The position numbers and the translations under genes were made by a program. From contig CANMWJ010000024.1 in the NCBI GenBank assembly GCA_947501565.1, forward strand, positions 1 through 48,460: a stretch of DNA of 48,460 nt. Reading direction: 5' to 3'. This document shows positions 16,022-24,325 of the stretch, one piece after another (the first letter of the stretch is position 1; every line of letters begins with the position of its first letter). This stretch comes from an uncultured Marinobacterium sp. (GTDB lineage Bacteria; Pseudomonadota; Gammaproteobacteria; Pseudomonadales; Balneatricaceae). The notes under the pieces are model-generated. The model was not told the origin of the DNA and made no database searches. It worked only from the letters and a program-made list of their open reading frames with translations.

Positions 16022-16042
16022 TTTTTGTGCGCTGCACAAAAA
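16022..16042. promoter_or_regulatory. Distal phasin operator, copy 1
   Basis: TTTTTGTGC and GCACAAAAA form a perfect 9-bp inverted repeat with a 3-base spacer, 4 bases upstream of the -35 box. It is a candidate site for a PhaR-type PHA-responsive repressor; the regulator is not in the window. Confidence 0.65.
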
Positions 16043-16203
16043 ATGTTTTAAGCTTTCCTCTGATCTGGCTAGGGAGCCCGTAATTACTGGATCTGGGAAA
16101 GGTCGGCAGATCAGATTGTGCGGGTTATCGGTGCGGTTTCTCAGGGATGGAGGGGAAAGCGGGTAGAAAGGTCGGTACGAAGGTGGGCAGGTAAATCGCA
16201 GGC

Positions 16204-16236
16204 AAAAGAAAACCCCGGCGACCGAAGTCGGCGGGG
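16204..16236 (-). terminator. Terminator of the second phasin gene
   Basis: The GC-rich stem-loop at 16213-16236 (CCCCGGCGACC...GGCGGGG) is followed on the minus strand by TTTTCTTTT. It is nearly identical to 15557-15589, so the duplication included the terminator. Confidence 0.8.
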
Positions 16237-16261
16237 TTTCCTGAGTTGCGGGTCTAAACCA

Positions 16262-16567
16262 TTACTTGGTCAGGTTTGCAACTTCAGACATAGCAGCTTC
16301 GCGAGCAGTGTTAGCGATAGCAGTGAACGCTTCGCCCTGAGCTTTCAGCAGCTCGAACAGTGCTTTGTTAGCTTCAACGTTGAACTTGATAACGTCTTCA
16401 GGAGTTTTCAGTTCTTTAGCTTTTTCAGCTTCAGTTTTGAAGAAGTTAGTCAGCTCTTCACCGGATTTCTGCTGCTGCTCAACAGATTTAGTGATAGCGT
16501 CAGCCTGGATAGTCATCAGGGTTTTAACTGCTTCGAAAGGCTTCTGGAAGTCTACAGTAGCGTTCAT
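16262..16567 (-). CDS. Phasin family protein (PHA granule-associated), copy 2
   Basis: A 101-residue helical phasin, paralogue of the protein at 15630-15935. The central segment QQQKSGEELTNFFKTEAEKA is identical in both; most changes elsewhere are conservative (S/T, L/I, A/S). The start at MNATVDFQKPFEAVKTL is supported by GGAGA 8 bases upstream. The promoter/operator block and terminator match those of copy 1, so the whole transcription unit seems to have been duplicated in tandem. Codon use looks like that of a highly expressed gene in both, with few codons per amino acid. Confidence 0.9.
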   Translation of the reverse strand: MNATVDFQKPFEAVKTLMTIQADAITKSVEQQQKSGEELTNFFKTEAEKAKELKTPEDVIKFNVEANKALFELLKAQGEAFTAIANTAREAAMSEVANLTK

Positions 16568-16586
16568 GTTTAAGTCTCCGTAAATT

Positions 16587-16602
16587 TTGTTGCGATGCAC
16601 AA
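16587..16602. promoter_or_regulatory. Proximal phasin operator, copy 2
   Basis: TTGTTGCGATGCACAA differs at two positions from the equivalent site at 15959-15974 and lies at the same place in the leader. Confidence 0.6.
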
Positions 16603-16612
16603 TATGGATTCT

Positions 16613-16640
16613 ATTCTAGGCAATAAGCGGATCAAGTCAA
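16613..16640 (-). promoter_or_regulatory. Promoter of phasin copy 2
   Basis: On the minus strand TTGACT (16635-16640) and TAGAAT (16613-16618) are 16 bases apart. It lies between the palindromes at 16587-16602 and 16648-16664. Confidence 0.75.
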
Positions 16641-16647
16641 CAACTTT

Positions 16648-16664
16648 TTTGTGCGGTGCACAAA
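16648..16664. promoter_or_regulatory. Distal phasin operator, copy 2
   Basis: TTTGTGC and GCACAAA form a perfect 7-bp inverted repeat with a 3-base spacer, 7 bases upstream of the -35 box. It matches the site at 16022-16042. Confidence 0.65.
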
Positions 16665-16829
16665 GTGGTGTTGTGGGCACGCTGGGGACAGCAACATCAG
16701 CCCTGTAAGCATGCGTATTGTGCTTATGCTATGTGACGCAATTGTGTCCGTTACCAGACAAATAGATGATTGTGCAGATGCAGCTAAAACAGCCTGGCAG
16801 GTCCGGAGCCGAACCTGCGCCTGTATCTA

Positions 16830-17900
16830 TCAATCGTCCTGCTGTTCCAGGGCGGCACGAATCTGATCCATCACCTTGGTGGGCAGTCGATTCAGCGTCA
16901 GAGTGCCGTTTTCCTCGTCGAAGACGATATCTTTGCCGGAGCGGGTATCGCCCAGGGCTTTTTTAGTGAAGTCCAGCTGCCAGCTGTCAGACTTGGCTTT
17001 CACCTTGGCAAAGCGGTTGATAGTACTGGTGTGTGGCTGGAATTCATGGCTGACGTTGTACGGACCGCCATTGGCGAAGTTGCCGAAGGTACCCGACGCT
17101 GTTTCTGCCTGCTCAGGTGGGATGTAGGCATCGAACAGGTTTTCAATATCGCTGAGGTTGGCGGTCTGTTTCTCAGAACGCTGGCGTTCGAGGTAGCTCA
17201 CCACGTCTTCCACCACTTCCTCTTTTTTATCGCCGAGGTCGTTTTGCTTGCAGAAATCGCGTGTTGCTTTGATCAGTTCGCTGGTGGACTTGCGTGACGG
17301 GGTCACGTCAGTGCAGCCGAAAGCATTAGAGAAGTAGTGGGTGATGTCACCTTTCTGTTTGCTGCCGATAAAGCTCAGATAGCTGTCCTTACCCTGTTTA
17401 AAGGTGGTGATGTTGATACGTGCGGCCTGATGCAGTTGCTCCAGGTTCACTTCGATCACCTCGGTCGGTTGCAGTGCCGGGTTCAGGGCGATACTGCTTT
17501 TATCGCGTACCAGTGCAACCAGCATATAGTCGTAGCGGTCGCTGCCATACACAGAGAAGATTACGTAACCGCCGGAGGCCGCACGTGCTGAAGGGGAGGT
17601 GATCGCGGCCGCCAGCTGTGACATGCCAGCATCGGTCAGAGTTTCAAAGCCTTCTGGAGAGTCTTCGTTGACCAGAAACTTCTCAAACGCTGAGATAAAC
17701 GGGTATCCCTCTTCATTTTCCTGATTGAAGGAGCCATGGGTCAGAGAGGAGCGGCGTTCGAAGGCGCTGAGCAGCGACTCAAACAGGTTTTTCACCATGC
17801 CGTTATGGATATCCATAACACCGCCTTTATCGCTGATTTGTGCGGTTTCCTCTTCGGCTTCTTTAACCAGTTCTCGGATGGCAAGGTGTTTGAGTTCCAT
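16830..17900 (-). CDS. yejK: Nucleoid-associated protein, YejK/NdpA family
   Basis: A 356-residue protein of the NA37 (NdpA) family, which binds the nucleoid, preferring double-stranded DNA. Recognisable segments are the N-terminal LKHLAIRELVKEAEEE, the FGCTDVTPSRKSTSELIKA block near residue 205, and GKDIVFDEENGTLTLNRLP at the C-terminus. The length is slightly above the E. coli protein (335). GGAGA lies 6 bases before the ATG. It faces the divergent yaeQ gene across 168 bases. Its detailed physiological role is poorly defined in any organism. Confidence 0.92.
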   Translation of the reverse strand: MELKHLAIRELVKEAEEETAQISDKGGVMDIHNGMVKNLFESLLSAFERRSSLTHGSFNQENEEGYPFISAFEKFLVNEDSPEGFETLTDAGMSQLAAAITSPSARAASGGYVIFSVYGSDRYDYMLVALVRDKSSIALNPALQPTEVIEVNLEQLHQAARINITTFKQGKDSYLSFIGSKQKGDITHYFSNAFGCTDVTPSRKSTSELIKATRDFCKQNDLGDKKEEVVEDVVSYLERQRSEKQTANLSDIENLFDAYIPPEQAETASGTFGNFANGGPYNVSHEFQPHTSTINRFAKVKAKSDSWQLDFTKKALGDTRSGKDIVFDEENGTLTLNRLPTKVMDQIRAALEQQDD

Positions 17901-18068
17901 GATTTCTCCAGCGAATGACTTGGCGTGTTAAACGATCTGAAACAGGTCGACAGGGCTGGGAATTTTAGCTCAACTTCCCTCGCTGTTGCGACCAGTTAAT
18001 TTAGTCAGGTCTGCAGCAGTGAATTACGTATAATAGCCGCTCTCTTTCCTTAGCCCGGCGGATCAAAC

Positions 18069-18602
18069 ATGGCCCTTAAACCCACCATCTATAAAGTGGA
18101 CCTGAACCTGGTCGACATGGATCGTAACAACTACCAGCAGTGCAAACTGACGGTGGCCTTGCATCCCTCGGAAACGCCCGAGCGCATGATGGTGCGTATT
18201 CTGGTGTATGGCCTGAATCAGGACCAGGATCTATCCTTCAGCCGCGGTTTGTCCGCCACCGAAGAGCCGGATCTCTGGCTGATCAAACCCGATGGCAGCG
18301 TCGATCACTGGATTGAGGTGGGGCAGGCATCGGCAGATCGTATCCGTAAAGGGGTAAGCCGTGCGTCAAAAGTCTCTTTGTATGCCTACGGCAGTGAAAC
18401 CGATATCTGGTGGGAGAAGAACGGCGCAGCACTGTCGGCACTACCTAAGTTGTCTGTCTACCGTTTCCAATGGGATGAGATACAGGCTGCCGCCGCACTG
18501 GTAAACCGCAACATGGAGCTGACGCTGACCATCAGTGACGGTGACCTCTTCCTGAATGATGACCAGCATCAGGTAAGCCTGAGTTTGCAGCAGCTTAACT
18601 GA
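18069..18602 (+). CDS. yaeQ: YaeQ family protein
   Basis: A 177-residue protein, the normal length for YaeQ, beginning MALKPTIYKVDLNLVDMDRNNY as family members do. YaeQ has a fold related to PD-(D/E)xK nucleases; the segment EEPDLWLIKPDGSVDHWIEVGQ around residues 65-85 carries the E/D...D...E-x-G residues proposed for that fold. In E. coli yaeQ has been linked to haemolysin expression, but its biochemical function is unknown. GGCGGA precedes the ATG. It reads away from yejK and towards the Na/Pi cotransporter gene 71 bases on. Confidence 0.93.
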   Translation: MALKPTIYKVDLNLVDMDRNNYQQCKLTVALHPSETPERMMVRILVYGLNQDQDLSFSRGLSATEEPDLWLIKPDGSVDHWIEVGQASADRIRKGVSRASKVSLYAYGSETDIWWEKNGAALSALPKLSVYRFQWDEIQAAAALVNRNMELTLTISDGDLFLNDDQHQVSLSLQQLN

Positions 18603-18673
18603 GTAGTGATTTAGATACTCCGCAACCAGCAGGCTATGCTTTTGAGAGTGGGTTGTGACTGCGCGGAGGAAGG

Positions 18674-20257
18674 ATGCTGCTGGGTATATTGCAGGCGCTG
18701 GGTGGACTGGGTGTCTTCATCCTGGGTATGGTCATCATGGTCGACGGCCTACATGCGGGGGTTGGCGACGGCTTGCACCGTGTTTTAACCCGTTTCACCC
18801 GCAGTCCGCTTTCCGGGGCGCTGACCGGCGCAGTATCCACCGCTGTACTGCAATCCTCCAGTGCGACAACAATTGCTGCAGTCGGTTTTGTCAGCGCGGG
18901 CGTCCTCTCTTTTCCCCAGGCCCTAGGTATTATCTACGGAGCGAACCTCGGTACCACCGTTACCGGCTGGATCGTCGTGCTGCTCGGCTTCAAGCTGAAA
19001 ATCGGCACCTTACTGTTACCTCTTATCTTTATCGGCGTGCTGCTGCGTATTTTTGCGAAGGGCAGGGTGGCTGAGCTCGGATTCGCGTTGGCGGGTTTCG
19101 GCCTTATCTTCCTGGGAATCAGCCAAATGCAACAGGGCATGCAGGGGCTCGAGGGGATGCTTGCGCCCGAGGTTTTCCCGGACGATACCCTGTGGGGGCG
19201 TCTGCAGCTGGTCCTTCTGGGGGTTCTTATCACGCTGATTACGCAATCCTCCAGCGCCGGTGTGGCGATGATGCTGGCGCTGCTCTACGCCGGCAATGTG
19301 AACTTCGCGCAGGCCGCGGCTGTGGTGATCGGTATGGACCTGGGGACGTCGGTCAAAGCACTGATCGCAACCATCGGCGGCCGCACCGATGCGCGTAGAA
19401 CTGGCGTTTCCCACCTAGTCTTCAACATATTGACCGTGTTTATTGCGCTTCTTATGCTCGATCCGTTTATCTGGGCCTGGCAGTCGATGAACGGCGGCAG
19501 CGTAGAGGCGTCTGCGGAGATCGCGTTGGTTGCCTTTCACTCCGGTTTTAATCTGGCGGCGGTGGTGATCATGCTGCCCTTCGCTCAACCGTTCACCCGC
19601 TTTATTCAGATGCTGATTCCTGCGAAGCAGGGGGCCCTAACTCTGTCCCTTGATCCGATCCTATTGCGAGAGCCAGCTGTTGCTTTACGCGCTGCTTATC
19701 CGGAAATGCTGCGCTTACGAACTGCCTTGGACGCACAGTTACGGCGTTTGCTGAGTGGCGATGCTGCTGAGCGGGCGATTCTTTCCGAACTGCAGCAATT
19801 ATTGGATCAGATGCACAATTTTCTTGATGCGGTTGAGCTGAAACCTTCTGATCGTCGCAATCGACAGGTGTTAGCCCGGATGATGCATGCGATGGATCAC
19901 CTCCAGCGGTTACATGAGCGCTGTGATGAGGAGCCGGAGCGTGCGATCTGTGCCAGTGAACTGAGCCTGCTCGGTCCCACCGTTGAGCTGTTATCGGATT
20001 ATCTTCTGCGTGAACATCCACGAGCGGTGGATCTTGAGGAGGCCTATCAGGCCCTGCTTGAGCAGCGTGAGGTGTTCCGTCAGCAGATCATCAGCGGAAT
20101 TACCGACGATCATTTCACGGTGCCGGAGGGCACGGATCAGCTTGAGGCATTACGCTGGATGATTCGGGTCATGCACCACCTTCTGCGGATCGACCACCAT
20201 CTGGCAATGACGGAGCTGGATAGCGCACAGAGGGCGGCGCTTTCTGCGAGTCTGTAA
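18674..20257 (+). CDS. Na+/phosphate cotransporter family protein with PhoU-like C-terminus
   Basis: A 527-residue protein. Residues 1-315 form the membrane part with about eight or nine spans and the two inverted QSSS motifs of the NptA/SLC34-type Na/Pi cotransporters (QSSSATT at 60-66 and QSSSAGV at 191-197). These motifs bind phosphate and sodium. Residues 330-525 are helical and cytoplasmic, resembling a PhoU domain, as in many bacterial homologues such as YjbB. The protein may import phosphate, or export it as YjbB does. A near-ideal GGAGGAAGG stands immediately before the ATG. No Pho box was recognised. Confidence 0.9.
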   Translation: MLLGILQALGGLGVFILGMVIMVDGLHAGVGDGLHRVLTRFTRSPLSGALTGAVSTAVLQSSSATTIAAVGFVSAGVLSFPQALGIIYGANLGTTVTGWIVVLLGFKLKIGTLLLPLIFIGVLLRIFAKGRVAELGFALAGFGLIFLGISQMQQGMQGLEGMLAPEVFPDDTLWGRLQLVLLGVLITLITQSSSAGVAMMLALLYAGNVNFAQAAAVVIGMDLGTSVKALIATIGGRTDARRTGVSHLVFNILTVFIALLMLDPFIWAWQSMNGGSVEASAEIALVAFHSGFNLAAVVIMLPFAQPFTRFIQMLIPAKQGALTLSLDPILLREPAVALRAAYPEMLRLRTALDAQLRRLLSGDAAERAILSELQQLLDQMHNFLDAVELKPSDRRNRQVLARMMHAMDHLQRLHERCDEEPERAICASELSLLGPTVELLSDYLLREHPRAVDLEEAYQALLEQREVFRQQIISGITDDHFTVPEGTDQLEALRWMIRVMHHLLRIDHHLAMTELDSAQRAALSASL

Positions 20258-20300
20258 CCTGCTTGAGCAGCGGTTCTACTCAGTTGGCTTAAACAACTGT

Positions 20301-20332
20301 CTTAATAGGTGACTTTCTTAATAGGTGACTTT
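20301..20332. repeat. Perfect 16-bp tandem duplication at the 3' end of arfB
   Basis: CTTAATAGGTGACTTT occurs twice back to back, at 20301-20316 and 20317-20332. The right copy encodes the last codons and stop of arfB; the left copy lies just past the stop. Confidence 0.9.
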
Positions 20333-20731
20333 GCCGCGCAGGGATTTGGTCTGGCCGCGTTGGGTTTTCTTATCCATCCGTTTTCGCTGTGACGAACGGG
20401 TAGGTTTGGTCGGACGGCGTTTCTTCTGTACCTGGGTGGCGCCACGGATCAGTGCCTCCAGGCGGGCGTACGCCGCAACCCGGTTTTTCTCCTGACTGCG
20501 GTGTTCCTGGGACTTGATAACGATAATGCCATCGCTGCTGATACGGTTATCCGACAGCGCCAGCAGACGTTCTTTGTAGAAGTCAGGCAGGGAGGAGGCC
20601 CGGATATCAAACCGGAGATGGATGGCGCTGGACACCTTGTTAACGTTCTGGCCGCCGCTGCCCTGCGCACGAATAGCGTGCAGCTCGATCTCCTCGTCGG
20701 GGATCGAGACTGAATTTGAAATCTTTAACAT
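20318..20731 (-). CDS. arfB: Alternative ribosome-rescue factor / peptidyl-tRNA hydrolase ArfB
   Basis: A 137-residue class I release-factor-like protein that frees stalled ribosomes by hydrolysing peptidyl-tRNA without a stop codon. The catalytic GGQ is at residues 26-28 in [21 protein letters not shown]. There is no codon-recognition domain, and the C-terminal tail is strongly basic ([20 protein letters not shown]), as needed to enter the empty mRNA channel. Length and features match E. coli YaeJ. The stop codon lies in a 16-bp tandem duplication. It follows the PA3496-like gene on the same strand after 41 bases, so the two may be cotranscribed. Confidence 0.94.
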   Translation of the reverse strand: MLKISNSVSIPDEEIELHAIRAQGSGGQNVNKVSSAIHLRFDIRASSLPDFYKERLLALSDNRISSDGIIVIKSQEHRSQEKNRVAAYARLEALIRGATQVQKKRRPTKPTRSSQRKRMDKKTQRGQTKSLRGKVTY

Positions 20732-20772
20732 CTGCGCGATGGTATAGGGAACGTTGGGCGCTGTCAGCAGGT

Positions 20773-20988
20773 TCAGTCGTCATCATCGAAGACTTCGCGC
20801 AGGGCACGGCGTAACTCGCGCTCCTCCTGCATCATTTCGATACGACGACGTTTGTTGGGATCGATGCCCGAACGTTTGTGAATGATCGCTTCTTCGATCT
20901 CCGCGCTGTCTTCGCTTTCAGTTTCAACCAGCCAGTCTTCGGGATCGTTCAGGGTCTGATCGCGCTGCTCATCTCTAGCCATGATCAC
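20773..20988 (-). CDS. Small acidic/basic protein, PA3496 family
   Basis: A 71-residue protein with an acidic N-terminal half and a basic [21 protein letters not shown] helix, ending in DDDD. This charge layout and the RRRIE...EER-LRR helix are what I recall of the PA3496 family (annotated as putative envelope integrity protein) in pseudomonads and relatives. The function is not established. The first ATG is preceded by AGAGGCGG at good spacing; a second ATG two codons on is possible. It lies upstream of arfB on the same strand. Confidence 0.65.
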   Translation of the reverse strand: MIMARDEQRDQTLNDPEDWLVETESEDSAEIEEAIIHKRSGIDPNKRRRIEMMQEERELRRALREVFDDDD

Positions 20989-21080
20989 CGCCTCTTCGCT
21001 GTAGGGATATCCTGTGGAAGAGTATGGCTCAGAATTGCTAAAAGTGAATGCTCAAATTCTCAGCAAAACGTCGGAGATCT

Positions 21081-21197
21081 ATGAGCAATCTTCAGTATAA
21101 GCAGCGCGTGCAAAGCGCATTTGTGAACTATTGTTCACTAAATGATCTAATTAAGAGTCAAGGTGGCGGTAAACCAATCCCTAAACGGGAGATCTGA
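21081..21197 (+). CDS. Small ORF, 38 aa, with strong ribosome-binding site
   Basis: I do not recognise this protein. The ATG is preceded by GGAGA at 5-base spacing. The frame encodes 38 residues beginning MSNLQYKQRVQSAFVNYCS and ending GGGKPIPKREI, with an amphipathic first half and a basic Gly/Pro-containing tail. A strong terminator lies 70 bases past the stop (21266-21305), with no other plus-strand gene to serve. That supports a short independent transcript. A GTGAAC-TATT-GTTCAC palindrome (21123-21138) lies inside the frame. Alternatives are a non-coding RNA or a leader ORF. No membrane segment is seen. Confidence 0.5.
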   Translation: MSNLQYKQRVQSAFVNYCSLNDLIKSQGGGKPIPKREI

Positions 21198-21265
21198 GAG
21201 GTAAACCGAGCGGCCGGGAGAGCGCTATTAAGCAGCGCAGACCGTGAAGGTTATACCAGCGCAGT
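21198..21265 (+). ncRNA. Structured 3' region of the small-ORF transcript
   Basis: Between the small ORF and its terminator GCGCT-ATTAAGC-AGCGC can fold. GGTAAACC occurs at 21168-21175 and 21200-21207, with a related GGTTATACC at 21249-21257. The region may be a 3' UTR or a small RNA with the terminator as its 3' end. Confidence 0.3.
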
Positions 21266-21305
21266 ACGCGGTATGAGGTGTTCCTCATGCCGCGTTTTTA
21301 TTTTT
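21266..21305 (+). terminator. Strong terminator of an otherwise unannotated transcript
   Basis: ACGCGGTATGAGG pairs with CCTCATGCCGCGT (one G-T pair) around TGTT, followed by TTTTATTTTT. It is oriented for plus-strand transcription and precedes pat by about 140 bases. Confidence 0.85.
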
Positions 21306-21442
21306 GTTGATGCCGGGCAGATTAATATCAAATAGTTCTAATTGTGCACCTGCGTAATTAAGACGATAGTAGTAGAATGGCGCGTTGTAACATAATCCTG
21401 CTATAACGATGACTACACCCGCCGTCATCACTGAGGTCTGAC

Positions 21443-24178
21443 TTGAGCACAAAGTATCTCAAACGCTTTTTCAAACCGACTTCCATCGCTGTCTTTGGTG
21501 CTTCCGAAACCGAGAACAGCATGGGTGGTGCTGTCCTGCAAAACCTGCTTGAAGGGGGCTACAAGGGCGACCTGATGGCCGTGAACTCCCAGGGCTACGA
21601 CAAGGTATATGGAGTGCCTTGTTCCAAAACCCTTGCGGAACTCCCCCATATGCCCGATCTGGCGATCATCTGTTCGCCGCCGGAAACCGTGCCTGACATT
21701 ATCCGTAAATTGGGCGCCAACATGGTGAAAGCCGCCATGATCCTGACCGGTGGCCTGTCCCGGATGAACGCTGAAACGACCCGTACCCTGCACGATGAGG
21801 TGCGTGAATCGGCGCGCCCGTACGGGATTCGTATTCTAGGTCCGGATTGCATGGGGTTGCTGGTGCCGGGGCACAGCATGAATGCCAGCTACTCCCACGT
21901 GAACATCAAGAAAGGCAAGGTGGCTTATATCGGTCAGTCCGGTTTGCTGGGCACGGCGATGATTGACTGGGCGAACGGGCAGGAGATCGGTTTCTCCCAC
22001 TTCCTGACCTTGGGCGACGGTGTCGATGTGGATCTGCCATCGGTATTGGATTATCTCTCTCAGGACCCTTATACCCAGTCGATCCTGCTGCAGGTCGACC
22101 GGGTGGTGGGGTCAGCCCGCAACTTCCTGTCGGCGGTGCGTGCTGCGTCACGTAACAAACTGGTACTGGTGCTTAAATCCGATGTCATTCGTGATCAGCA
22201 GGTGGAGTCCAACACCGCGCCTGGGATCGACGATGAAGATCAGGTCTACGACGCTGCGTTACGTCGTGCCGGTGCCGTGCGTGTAGATACCTCCGATGAG
22301 CTGTTTAATGCACTGGAAACCCTTTCGCGCATGAAACCGATGCGCGGTGAGCGTCTGGCTATCGTTTCCAACGGCATGGGTCCGATCTCTCTGGCAACCG
22401 ACCGCCTGCTGAAGAAAGGCGGTGAGCTGTCTGAGCTGACGGAGCAGACCGTCGAGCAGCTGCGTGAATTTTTGCCCGACCACTGGGACGGCAACAACCC
22501 GGTCGAGCTGCACGCCGATGCGACGCCTGAGCGTTTTGCTGAAGCGGTGCGCGTACTATCCAAAGACCGTAACGTGGACGGCGTGATGGTACTGCACGCG
22601 CCTACGCGTCTGGCTCCGGGTATCGAGACGGCGGATGAAGTAGTAAAGGTAGCGCGTAAAACCCCGCGCAACGTCCTGACCTGCTGGATGGGGCGTTCAA
22701 CGGCGATTGAATCCCGCAATCACTTCAATGCGGCGGGTATTCCGACCTTTATCACGCCGGAAGAGTGCGTGGATGCCTTCATGCACATGGTGGATTACCA
22801 CCGTAACCAGGAGGTGATGCGCCAGACGCCGATGCCGTACACCGAGCAGAACGGGCCGAACCATATTAAAGCGCGTGAACTGGTGGCGAGCGCACGGAGC
22901 GAGGAACGTGATTTCCTCTCCCACGCGGAAGTCAGTCAGCTGCTCGACCTGTACGATACGCCGGTGGTGAATTCTCACTACGCCGCCGATATCAACGGGG
23001 TGGTGGAGATCGCCAAGAACCTGGGCGGCTCCATCGCAGTGAAAGCGTTGCATCGCGATAACGTCTATCCGTTCTGCTACGACAAGAAGTTTAACCAGCG
23101 CTGGAAAGATGTCGCACTGGATCTGTACTCCATCAGCGAAGTAAAACACTCGGTGACTAAGTTGGCTTACCGCGTGAGTGAACGCTTCGAAGAGAAAGAG
23201 ACCATGGGTTTCTGCGTACAGCAGATGAAACGTGGCCTGCAATCCCTGCAGATCAACGTGGGTATCACCCGAGATCCGACCTTCGGACCGATGATTGTGT
23301 TTGGCGCCGGTGGTTACGCCGTGGATGTGCAGGCGGACCGTCAGGTGATGTTGCCGCCACTGAACACCGCCCTGGCGCGTGAGCTGGTCAACCGCTCCCG
23401 TGTCAGCGAAGTGATCCGTGAGAACAGCTACCAGCCGGAAAAAGATATAGAGCACCTGTGCGAGTTTCTGATCCGTCTGTCCGAGATGGTGGTGGACCTG
23501 CCAAACCTGAAATGTCTCGAGATCAACCCGCTGCTGCTGAATAAACGTGGTTTGCTGGTGGTGGATGCGGCGGTGTCTCTGGGTGAAGCTGAGGAACCAG
23601 CGATTTCACCCTACCCGGAACATCTGAGCGAAGAGATCAAACTGAAGAAATCGAAGCGGCCTGCAATTATCCGTGCGATTCGCGGTGAAGATGAACCCAA
23701 CCATCTGGCGTTCTACAACACCCTCAGTCCGGAATCGATCCGCATGCGCTACTTCTACAGCCGCGGTGTGCCAACCCATCAGGAGCTGGCGACCTGGACC
23801 CAGATCGACTACGACCGTGAGATGGCATTTATTATCTCGGCCAGCAAGCAGGAGGGGCGCGGCACCGAAACTCTTGGTGTGGTGCGTGCGGTCACCGATG
23901 CCGACAACATCCGCAGTGAGTTCTCGATCGTCATTCGTGATGACCTGCAGGGCGAAGGCCTGGGCGAGATGCTGATGCAGAAGGTGATCGATTACTGCCG
24001 GGACCGAGGTACTTTGCAGATCATCGGTTCAACTCTGCCGACCAACAAAGGGATGCAGGGATTGGCGAAAAAGCTGGGCTTTAAGAACAGTTTTAACGCT
24101 GAAGAGGAGGTCGTTGACATGAAGATGATGTTGAACGATCCAAGCGAAGACTGGCAGATCTATCGTTTGCAGCACTAA
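21443..24178 (+). CDS. pat: Pat-type protein lysine acetyltransferase (acyl-CoA synthetase-like/GNAT fusion)
   Basis: A 911-residue protein in the Pat/PatZ (YfiQ) family, which acetylates metabolic enzymes such as acetyl-CoA synthetase. In order it has a CoA-binding domain (about 10-140), a succinyl-CoA ligase-like domain (about 150-470), an ATP-grasp domain (about 480-715) and a GNAT acetyltransferase domain (about 740-905, with the acetyl-CoA loop RDDLQGEGLGEMLMQ). The His that is phosphorylated in ADP-forming acetyl-CoA synthetases (SHTG) is Asn here (S-N-T-A, N257). That argues for a regulatory CoA-binding role and not ligase activity. The start is TTG, with TGAGGT upstream. Confidence 0.92.
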   Translation: MSTKYLKRFFKPTSIAVFGASETENSMGGAVLQNLLEGGYKGDLMAVNSQGYDKVYGVPCSKTLAELPHMPDLAIICSPPETVPDIIRKLGANMVKAAMILTGGLSRMNAETTRTLHDEVRESARPYGIRILGPDCMGLLVPGHSMNASYSHVNIKKGKVAYIGQSGLLGTAMIDWANGQEIGFSHFLTLGDGVDVDLPSVLDYLSQDPYTQSILLQVDRVVGSARNFLSAVRAASRNKLVLVLKSDVIRDQQVESNTAPGIDDEDQVYDAALRRAGAVRVDTSDELFNALETLSRMKPMRGERLAIVSNGMGPISLATDRLLKKGGELSELTEQTVEQLREFLPDHWDGNNPVELHADATPERFAEAVRVLSKDRNVDGVMVLHAPTRLAPGIETADEVVKVARKTPRNVLTCWMGRSTAIESRNHFNAAGIPTFITPEECVDAFMHMVDYHRNQEVMRQTPMPYTEQNGPNHIKARELVASARSEERDFLSHAEVSQLLDLYDTPVVNSHYAADINGVVEIAKNLGGSIAVKALHRDNVYPFCYDKKFNQRWKDVALDLYSISEVKHSVTKLAYRVSERFEEKETMGFCVQQMKRGLQSLQINVGITRDPTFGPMIVFGAGGYAVDVQADRQVMLPPLNTALARELVNRSRVSEVIRENSYQPEKDIEHLCEFLIRLSEMVVDLPNLKCLEINPLLLNKRGLLVVDAAVSLGEAEEPAISPYPEHLSEEIKLKKSKRPAIIRAIRGEDEPNHLAFYNTLSPESIRMRYFYSRGVPTHQELATWTQIDYDREMAFIISASKQEGRGTETLGVVRAVTDADNIRSEFSIVIRDDLQGEGLGEMLMQKVIDYCRDRGTLQIIGSTLPTNKGMQGLAKKLGFKNSFNAEEEVVDMKMMLNDPSEDWQIYRLQH

Positions 24179-24325
24179 AAATACGCAGGAAATCCGTGTT
24201 AGGCCGTCGATTTCAAACAATTGTTGGTTTTTTAGACGATTTTCCTGCAGTGCAGACATTAGCTGCTACACTGAAATCAGGTTTCATTTTCAATTTGGTT
24301 TCACGTCGGACGGGTATAGTAGCCC

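Larger units (their letters stand above)
15936..16261. other. Phasin intergenic region
   Basis: From left to right this holds the leader, palindrome and promoter of phasin copy 1 (15959-16042), a stretch with no recognised signal (16043-16200), and the terminator of phasin copy 2. No further gene is supported. Confidence 0.6.

Noticed and set aside
21200-21305. CsrB/RsmZ-type regulatory RNA
   Set aside because: Only a few GGA motifs are present and they are not in repeated hairpin loops.
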